Shown here piece by piece: positions 58,793-64,000 of a stretch of 64,000 nucleotides of DNA. The notes below the pieces were generated by a model. The model searched no databases, was not told the DNA's origin, and saw nothing but the letters and a program-made list of their open reading frames with translations. The stretch spans positions 62,001-126,000 of the forward strand of contig NZ_MBEJ01000099.1 of assembly GCF_001953975.1 (NCBI RefSeq), in the 5' to 3' direction. The position numbers and the translations under genes were made by a program. Every line of letters begins with the position of its first letter. Position 1 is the stretch's first letter. This DNA comes from Mycobacterium sp. NS-7484 (GTDB lineage: Bacteria > Actinomycetota > Actinomycetes > Mycobacteriales > Mycobacteriaceae).

Positions 58793-59122
58793 ATGACCGA
58801 ATACCTCGCAGCTTCGAGGTATTGCCTTCCACCGGAAGGGATGTTCGCCGTCGGCACAGGTGTTGTCAGTGCCATGACGAACAACATCGCGTGGGCGTTG
58901 ACCGACGCCCTGCGAACCGAACTGGCGCCCCGCGGGATTCACGTGGCGGCCCTGTACGTCGGCTATATGGACACCGACATGGTCTCCTACATCCCGGACG
59001 ACCAGAAAACCGACCCAGCGGTGGTCGCGGCCCGGGCCGTCACCGGCCTGCTCGATGGTCAGGCCGAGATCCTCGCCGATGACCTGTCCCGCCGGGTCAA
59101 GGCGCAACTCGCTTCGGCCTAG
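58793..59122 (+). pseudogene. 5'-truncated short-chain dehydrogenase remnant
   Basis: Reads an SDR C-terminal part: ALTDALRTELAPRGIHVAAL, YVGYMDTDMVSYIPDDQKTD and ADDLSRRVKAQLA. The Rossmann glycine motif and the catalytic YxxxK are absent; AMTNNIAWALTDALR stands where YSASKAA would be. An 82-aa product from ATG 58874 is possible but would lack function. Confidence 0.65.
58800..58823. promoter_or_regulatory. Palindrome AATACCTCG-N6-CGAGGTATT upstream of the MFS gene
   Basis: 9-bp perfect arms. LysR-type geometry (ATAC...GTAT) about 43 bp upstream of the MFS ATG, so it may be the LysR site. Confidence 0.5.
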
Positions 59123-59175
59123 CGTTACCGGTACTGCTCACCATCGCCGGACGAGGGATGGCACGATCGTTGACT

Positions 59176-59511
59176 ATGGAGAAGATCTCGCTCACCGCAG
59201 TTGCCCGCCAGCAGTTGGAGACGGCCCGCTCCGCAAGCAACGGGCGCAGTGCCCACACCGTCTACGGCGGTCACGAACACTCGCTGCGTCAGACGCTGAT
59301 CGCGCTCACCGCGGGCACCGGGCTGGACGAGCATGAGAGCCCCGGAGAGGCCACCCTGCAGGTGATCGAGGGCCGGGTGAAGCTGGCCAATGCCGAGGCC
59401 AGCTGGGAAGGGTCGAAGGGCGATCACATCGTGATCCCGCGCACCCGGCACAGCCTGCAGGCGCTGGAAGATTCCGTGGTGCTGTTGACGGTGGTCAAGT
59501 CGGTCCGCTGA
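59176..59511 (+). CDS. Cupin-domain protein
   Basis: 111 aa single cupin: RSAHTVYGGHEHSLRQTLIA, HESPGEATLQVIEGRV, GDHIVIPRTRHSLQAL, with the metal-binding His/Glu pattern partly present. ATG 59176; an ATG at 59158 is possible. Function unknown. Confidence 0.78.
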   Translation: MEKISLTAVARQQLETARSASNGRSAHTVYGGHEHSLRQTLIALTAGTGLDEHESPGEATLQVIEGRVKLANAEASWEGSKGDHIVIPRTRHSLQALEDSVVLLTVVKSVR

Positions 59512-59518
59512 GCGCTTG

Positions 59519-59559
59519 CGCTGAAGATTGCGGTCACCTGCTAGCCGCGATCTTCAGCG
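59519..59559. repeat. Palindromic repeat, copy A
   Basis: 15-bp arms CGCTGAAGATTGCGG and CCGCGATCTTCAGCG around an 11-base loop, between the cupin stop and the convergent XPB stop. Related to copy B at 61321. Confidence 0.75.
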
Positions 59560-59573
59560 TTGACCGGCCCTGG

Positions 59574-61223
59574 TCAGATCGCCGGGCCGAGCAGGTCGTC
59601 GGCGTCTTTGATGATGTAGCCGTAGCCCTGCTCGGCCAGGAACCGTTGCCGGTGGGCGGCGTACTCCGCGTCCAGCGAGTCCCGCGAGACCACTGAGTAG
59701 AACACCGCGCCGCCACCGTTGGCCTTGGGCCGCAGCAACCGGCCCAGGCGTTGTGCCTCTTCCTGCCGAGACCCGAAGGTGCCCGAAACCTGAACGGCCA
59801 CAGAGGCTTCCGGTAGGTCGATGGAGAAGTTCGCCACCTTCGAGACCACCAGGGTGGAGATCTCCCCGCGGCGGAACGCGTCGAACAGCGCCTCGCGTTC
59901 GGCGTTCTTCGTCGACCCCTGGATCACCGGGGCGCCCAGTTCCTCGCCGAGTTCCTCAAGCTGATCCAGGTAGGCGCCGATCACCAGGGTCGGCTCGCCG
60001 GGGTGACGTTCCAGGATCGATCGCACGACGGCGATCTTGGTGTGCACCGTCGAGCACAGCTTGTAGCGCTCCTCGGGTTCGGCGGTGGCGTAGAGCATGC
60101 GCTCGTTGTCGGTCATCGTCACCCGCACCTCGATGCATTCCGCCGGTGCGATCCAGCCCTGGGCCTCGATGTCCTTCCACGGGGCGTCGTAGCGCTTCGG
60201 CCCGATCAACGAGAACACGTCGCCTTCGCGGCCGTCCTCGCGGATCAGCGTCGCGGTCAGGCCCAGCCGCCGGCGCGACTGCAGGTCGGCCGTCATCCGG
60301 AACACCGGTGCGGGCAATAGGTGCACCTCGTCGTAGATGATCAGCCCCCAGTCGCGGGTGTCGAAGATCTCGAGGTTCTTGTACTCACCTTTGCTGCGCC
60401 GGGTGATCACCTGGTAGGTCGCAATGGTGACCGGGCGGATCTCCTTCTTCTCGCCCGAGTACTCGCCGATCTCGTCCTCAGTCAGCGAGGTGCGGGCCAC
60501 CAGTTCACGTTTCCACTGGCGGCCGGCCACGGTGTTGGTGACCAGGATCAGCGTCGTCGCGCCCGCCTTGGCCATCGCGGCCGCGCCCACCAGCGTCTTA
60601 CCGGCACCGCAGGGCAGCACCACCACACCGGAGCCGCCCGCCCAGAAGGAGTCGGCCGCCATCTCCTGGTAGTCGCGCAGGGCCCAGCCGTCCTGGGCCA
60701 GCTCGATGGGGTGGGCCTCGCCGTCGACATAGCCCGCCAGGTCCTCGGCCGGCCAGCCGATCTTGAGCAGCATCTGCTTGACCCGGCCGCGTTCGCTGTT
60801 GTGCACGATCACGGTGTCGTCGTCGATGCGCGCGCCCAGCATCGGGGCGATCTTCTTGTTGCGCAGCACCTCTTCCAGCACCGCGCGGTCCAGGCTGACC
60901 AGCGTCAATCCGTGTGCCGGATGCTTGATCAGCTGCAGCCGCCCGTAGCGGGCCATGGTGTCGACGATGTCGACGAGCAGCGGTTGCGGCACGGGATACC
61001 GCGAGAAGGACACCAGCGCGTCGACCACCTGCTCGGCGTCATGGCCGGCTGCCCGGGCGTTCCACAAGGCCAGCGGCGTGATGCGGTAGGTGTGCACATG
61101 CTCGGGCGCGCGCTCGAGCTCGGCGAACGGCGCGATCGCCGCGCGCGCCGCACCAGCCTGCTCGTGGTCGACTTCGAGCAGCACCGTCTTGTCGGACTGC
61201 ACGATCAGTGGGCCGTCAGTCAT
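59574..61223 (-). CDS. ercc3: XPB/Ercc3-type DNA helicase
   Basis: 549 aa SF2 helicase (Rv0861c). N-terminal damage-recognition-like domain, Walker A LPCGAGKT (203-210), DEVH (298-301), RED motif (328-330), motif VI RLGRLLRP near 500. 3'-5' helicase of nucleotide-excision-type repair. GAGG-rich ribosome site before the ATG. Bracketed by related palindromic repeats. Confidence 0.93.
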   Translation of the reverse strand: MTDGPLIVQSDKTVLLEVDHEQAGAARAAIAPFAELERAPEHVHTYRITPLALWNARAAGHDAEQVVDALVSFSRYPVPQPLLVDIVDTMARYGRLQLIKHPAHGLTLVSLDRAVLEEVLRNKKIAPMLGARIDDDTVIVHNSERGRVKQMLLKIGWPAEDLAGYVDGEAHPIELAQDGWALRDYQEMAADSFWAGGSGVVVLPCGAGKTLVGAAAMAKAGATTLILVTNTVAGRQWKRELVARTSLTEDEIGEYSGEKKEIRPVTIATYQVITRRSKGEYKNLEIFDTRDWGLIIYDEVHLLPAPVFRMTADLQSRRRLGLTATLIREDGREGDVFSLIGPKRYDAPWKDIEAQGWIAPAECIEVRVTMTDNERMLYATAEPEERYKLCSTVHTKIAVVRSILERHPGEPTLVIGAYLDQLEELGEELGAPVIQGSTKNAEREALFDAFRRGEISTLVVSKVANFSIDLPEASVAVQVSGTFGSRQEEAQRLGRLLRPKANGGGAVFYSVVSRDSLDAEYAAHRQRFLAEQGYGYIIKDADDLLGPAI

Positions 61224-61320
61224 CCCGGGCTCCTCGTAGGAAAGTCATCGGCGTCCATTATTCCGAATCGGTGCGACTAGCCGGGGGTCAGCGGTGCGCA
61301 GCGCTGCGCCGAGCACAAGG

Positions 61321-61359
61321 TTGAAGATCGCAGCCACCTGGTGACCGTGATCTTCAGCG
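61321..61359. repeat. Palindromic repeat, copy B
   Basis: TTGAAGATCGCAG...CGTGATCTTCAGCG, clearly related to copy A in arms and loop (CCACCTGGTGACC versus TCACCTGCTAGCC). Begins exactly 1800 bp after the matching base of copy A. Confidence 0.7.
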
Positions 61360-61383
61360 TAAGCGCCGCGGAGTCCGGCACCC

Positions 61384-63639
61384 TCAGTCGTCGGCGGAGA
61401 CCACCGAGGTCACCCGGTGGATCGCGAACTCGCGTACCCGCCCGGCCGCCGGGTCGAACGCGGTCAGCTGGCCACCGCGCACGTTGATCGGGGAGACCAC
61501 GCGTTGGGTGGCCACTCCCGCCGGGTCGACGTAGCCGATCACCACGGAGGTCTGGTTGATCGCGGCGTCTTGTAACTGGGTGATGGCCATGGCCGGGTCC
61601 AGTCGCACGCTGGAGAACGGGCCGGCGGCCACCTTGCGCAGCACCGCGACGATCGCGCCGAGCGTCTGGGCCGTCGGCGGGGTGGGCGGACGGTAGACGC
61701 GACGCCGGGTCGGGGCGACGACGCGCGCCCCGCGCGCCCTGATGTCGACGACGGTGCCGGTGGAGTCTTCGGCCGCGGGGGCGAAACCGGCCTCGCGCAG
61801 CACCGTGAGTACATCGGCGATCGGCGCCTGCGACACCGCCACGGTGGGGGCGAGCAATCGCAGTTCGAGGCGGTCGGCTCCCGGCGAGGCGACGGCCTGG
61901 GCCAGCAGGGCGGGGTCCTCGCACCGCAGGAACGACGCGGCGACGCCGACGCGCAGCTGGCCGTGGCGGCGTGCGACGTCGTCGATCAGGTAGGTCAAGC
62001 CTTGCGGCACCGGGGTTTTCGAATGTTTGTCGAACAGCGCGTGCAGTTCACCGGCCGTCCGCCCGGCGTCGAGCGCGCGTCGGATGGAGGTCTCGCTGAT
62101 CCGGTAGACCATGGCCGCGCCCGCCGATTCCACGGTGGCGACCTCGGCAAGATGTTCGGCCAGATCCCGTTCCAGCGGGCCGGGCACGATCACGGTGAGA
62201 TCGGCCTGAAGCAGGAAGTGGTCGAGCGGTTTCGGCAGTGCCTTGGCCATCGCGGCCAGCACGTCCTCGTCGGCGTCGCCGGCCAGCATGCCGCGCGCCG
62301 GTGTGCTGATCGCCCCGCGGCCGACCATGCCCAGCGCGTGGGCCTCGGTCAGCAACCCGCCGATCGTGCCGGGCTGCAGCCGCACCGCCCAGCGCGGGCG
62401 GCGCCAGATCATCGCGCGGGAGGCCTCGGCAGCGTCGATCCCGGTGCCCGGCGGCAGGTCGGCCAGCACGCTCAACAGTAGGCGGCGGTCCAGGGGAGCG
62501 GCCGTCGAGTACAGCGAATCCGACAGTGCGGCAAAGGGTTTGTTGTCCGGCCCGCGGCTGCCGATCAGGGCCGGCCGGGCCGGCAGGTCCAGCCAGGTCG
62601 AGGCCAGCAGTTGCCAGCGCGCCGCAGTCGTGGCTTCGACGAAGCGATCGGCGGCCACGGTCGGCGCCCAGTAGGGGCCGGCGCCGTCACCCGGGTCGGG
62701 ATCCGGCATCCCGGCCGCGATCAGCCCGGCACCGGCCGTGAGCTCCAGGAGCAGTCCCAACCGCGGCTCGTCGATGCCGGTGATCTTGGCCAGCCGTTTG
62801 ACGTCACGCACGCCCAGTCCGCCGGCGCGTAGCTCGGGAACCGGTGCACTGCCCAGGGTTTCGATGATCAGCTCGATCTCGCGCAGCAGGTCGATGGCGG
62901 CGCCGGCGGCCACCGCGTCCACGTCGGCCGGCGGGGTGGTCGACGTCTGCAACACCGGTGCGGTCAACTCCGTCGGGCCGAGCGCCTCCCCGCGCATCGC
63001 CTGCCCGACCAACCGGGGCAGGATCACGGTCTCGTCGTCGATCCGGCGCAGCAGCCCGGCCTCCACCAACCGCGGCACCGGCCGGTCGGGCGGCGTGCCC
63101 GGTGCCGCGTCGCGGGTACGGCCGACGGGTGAACCCTCAAGAAGGCGGGCCAGCAGATCGTTCTGCGGATCGTCGAGCCCACCGAGCCGCGCGGCGATCT
63201 CGTCGGCACTGAGTTCGGACCCCTCAACGGTGGCCTGGCCGACATGCCAGGGCAGCCCCGAGGCCACCTCGGCGGCCACCCGGACCTCGGACTGGCCCCA
63301 TAGGAGGGCCCGCTCGCGCAGATCGTCCAACGCCGCGGTCAGTTCGTCCGCGCCGACCCGCCCGCCCAGCAGCTCGGTCAGCTGCTTCACTGCGACCGCG
63401 TGGGCGTCGGCATGCAGGACCAGCAGCGCATCGAGGACAGCCAGCCGCAGGAAGTCCAACGAGTCGGTGGCAGCCTTGACCGATTGCCGTGAGGTGGCAC
63501 GTGCGGCCAGGGCGGCGATCGTTCCTGGTGGCGGCTGGCTCAGATCGGGCCGCAGCTCCAGCAGGCGGATGAGACCCGAATCATCGAGGTCGGACAGCCA
63601 GGCACCCAACGGGATTCCGGGGGTCTTTGCGGCGGTCAT
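61384..63639 (-). CDS. Helicase-associated protein (Rv0862c type) with WYL-like C-terminus
   Basis: 751 aa, conserved partner of mycobacterial XPB. Winged-helix-like and helicase_C_3-type segments in the first 450 residues (GLTYLIDDVARRHGQL near 530 is the conserved core). The last 60 residues (TSVVIGYVDPAGVATQRVVS, INVRGGQLTAFDPAAGRVRE) look like a WYL domain, a ligand or nucleic-acid sensor. Probably works with the helicase in DNA repair (inference from adjacency). Confidence 0.8.
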   Translation of the reverse strand: MTAAKTPGIPLGAWLSDLDDSGLIRLLELRPDLSQPPPGTIAALAARATSRQSVKAATDSLDFLRLAVLDALLVLHADAHAVAVKQLTELLGGRVGADELTAALDDLRERALLWGQSEVRVAAEVASGLPWHVGQATVEGSELSADEIAARLGGLDDPQNDLLARLLEGSPVGRTRDAAPGTPPDRPVPRLVEAGLLRRIDDETVILPRLVGQAMRGEALGPTELTAPVLQTSTTPPADVDAVAAGAAIDLLREIELIIETLGSAPVPELRAGGLGVRDVKRLAKITGIDEPRLGLLLELTAGAGLIAAGMPDPDPGDGAGPYWAPTVAADRFVEATTAARWQLLASTWLDLPARPALIGSRGPDNKPFAALSDSLYSTAAPLDRRLLLSVLADLPPGTGIDAAEASRAMIWRRPRWAVRLQPGTIGGLLTEAHALGMVGRGAISTPARGMLAGDADEDVLAAMAKALPKPLDHFLLQADLTVIVPGPLERDLAEHLAEVATVESAGAAMVYRISETSIRRALDAGRTAGELHALFDKHSKTPVPQGLTYLIDDVARRHGQLRVGVAASFLRCEDPALLAQAVASPGADRLELRLLAPTVAVSQAPIADVLTVLREAGFAPAAEDSTGTVVDIRARGARVVAPTRRRVYRPPTPPTAQTLGAIVAVLRKVAAGPFSSVRLDPAMAITQLQDAAINQTSVVIGYVDPAGVATQRVVSPINVRGGQLTAFDPAAGRVREFAIHRVTSVVSADD

Positions 63640-63721
63640 ATCCTGACCAGCGTAAAGCTACTTCGGGCGGTGCACCGCGCCGGTATCGCCACCAGATCGG
63701 CGGCCTGCCACAATGTGGGGC

Positions 63722-63910
63722 GTGGCTGACAAGAAGAAGAACCATTACGTCGACAATGGCTGGCCCGTGCTCTCCGACGGTGACGATCATGCCGTCAGCG
63801 AGCTCGCCACCGACCGCACCGGCGCGCTGTCCCCGTTCGGTGATGTGACCTTTCCGCTGCCGGCCGAAGAACTGCCCTTCATCCAGTCGGCAACCGTCGT
63901 CAACCGGTAA
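63722..63910 (+). CDS. Small conserved mycobacterial protein (Rv0863 type)
   Basis: 62 aa: MADKKKNHYVDNGWPVLSDG ... ELPFIQSATVVNR. No signal, no TM. Matches the small gene before moaC in mycobacteria. GTG 63722. Function unknown; stop lies 3 bases before the moaC start. Confidence 0.75.
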   Translation: MADKKKNHYVDNGWPVLSDGDDHAVSELATDRTGALSPFGDVTFPLPAEELPFIQSATVVNR

Positions 63911-63912
63911 CG

Positions 63913-64000
63913 GTGGAGCTGTCGCATCTCGACTCCTCCGGCGCGGCGCACATGGTCGACGTCACGGCCAAGGACGTCACGAAGCGCACCGCGGTGGCTA
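63913..64000 (+). CDS. moaC: Molybdenum cofactor synthesis protein MoaC (start only)
   Basis: The first 29 codons from GTG 63913 read MELSHLDSSGAAHMVDVTAK then DVTKRTAVA, the conserved MoaC N-terminus; the gene runs out of the window. MoaC forms cyclic pyranopterin monophosphate. Confidence 0.85.
   Translation, partial: MELSHLDSSGAAHMVDVTAKDVTKRTAVA

Overview
The window is high-GC DNA from a rapidly growing mycobacterium (Mycolicibacterium / M. smegmatis type). The evidence is gene content: mycothiol synthase, an LmeA-type lipomannan factor, a mycobacterial DesA1 acyl-ACP desaturase, SseC/CysA sulfur-transfer proteins, an XPB (Ercc3) helicase and F420-dependent enzymes. Frequent GTG/TTG starts and ATGA/GTGA stop-start overlaps fit as well. 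Gene order follows three blocks known from mycobacterial chromosomes: the Rv0807-Rv0812 region (3.4-10.5 kb), the Rv0813c-Rv0824c region (10.8-28.2 kb, with a full pstSCAB operon) and the Rv0858c-Rv0864 region (45.4 kb to the end). Accessory genes separate them.

Layout. 0-3.4 kb: end of a sugar-type MFS transporter coupled to an amidase, and an orphan MceA-like protein. 3.4-10.5 kb: sterol-carrier-like protein, DoxX protein, purF, purM, DUF3073, YgfZ and a PabC-like PLP enzyme. 10.5-14.3 kb: a candidate stand-alone small RNA, a lipoprotein/nitrobindin/small membrane protein set, and a sulfur operon (DUF4395, cysA, sseC) preceded by a leaderless poly-cysteine leader ORF. 14.3-28.2 kb: thiX, lmeA, glnR, mshD, pstSCAB with a PHO-box-like site, a MarR/alcohol-dehydrogenase pair, phoU, an LCP cell-wall ligase, dus and desA1. 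28-32 kb: secreted proteins, a TetR, truncated haemoglobin N, four tRNAs (Lys, Glu, Asp, Phe) and an HTH-nucleotidyltransferase gene under a palindromic operator.

32-45 kb is mostly accessory. It holds an L,D-transpeptidase and a three-gene operon: a TIGR04222-type membrane protein with a Gly/Cys-rich tail, a DUF692 (MNIO) enzyme and a small SCO6045-like partner. The three overlap by ATGA junctions and look like a system that oxidatively modifies cysteines; this is the most interesting candidate in the window. TetR regulators with visible operators, a carotenoid-dehydrogenase-like FAD enzyme, an alpha-methylacyl-CoA racemase, two SRPBCC proteins, two universal stress proteins, an F420 enzyme and an extra WhiB3-like regulator follow.

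45.4-64 kb: dapC, an old yellow enzyme, a tandem palindromic repeat, the fadA-fadB beta-oxidation operon, a nitroreductase, a TetR-controlled TetX-like monooxygenase, a methyltransferase, F420-related proteins, decayed SDR genes around a LysR/MFS pair, a cupin, and the XPB helicase with its helicase-associated neighbour, ending in the first codons of moaC. Long intergenic hairpins at gene ends recur through the window, and one related pair brackets the XPB gene.
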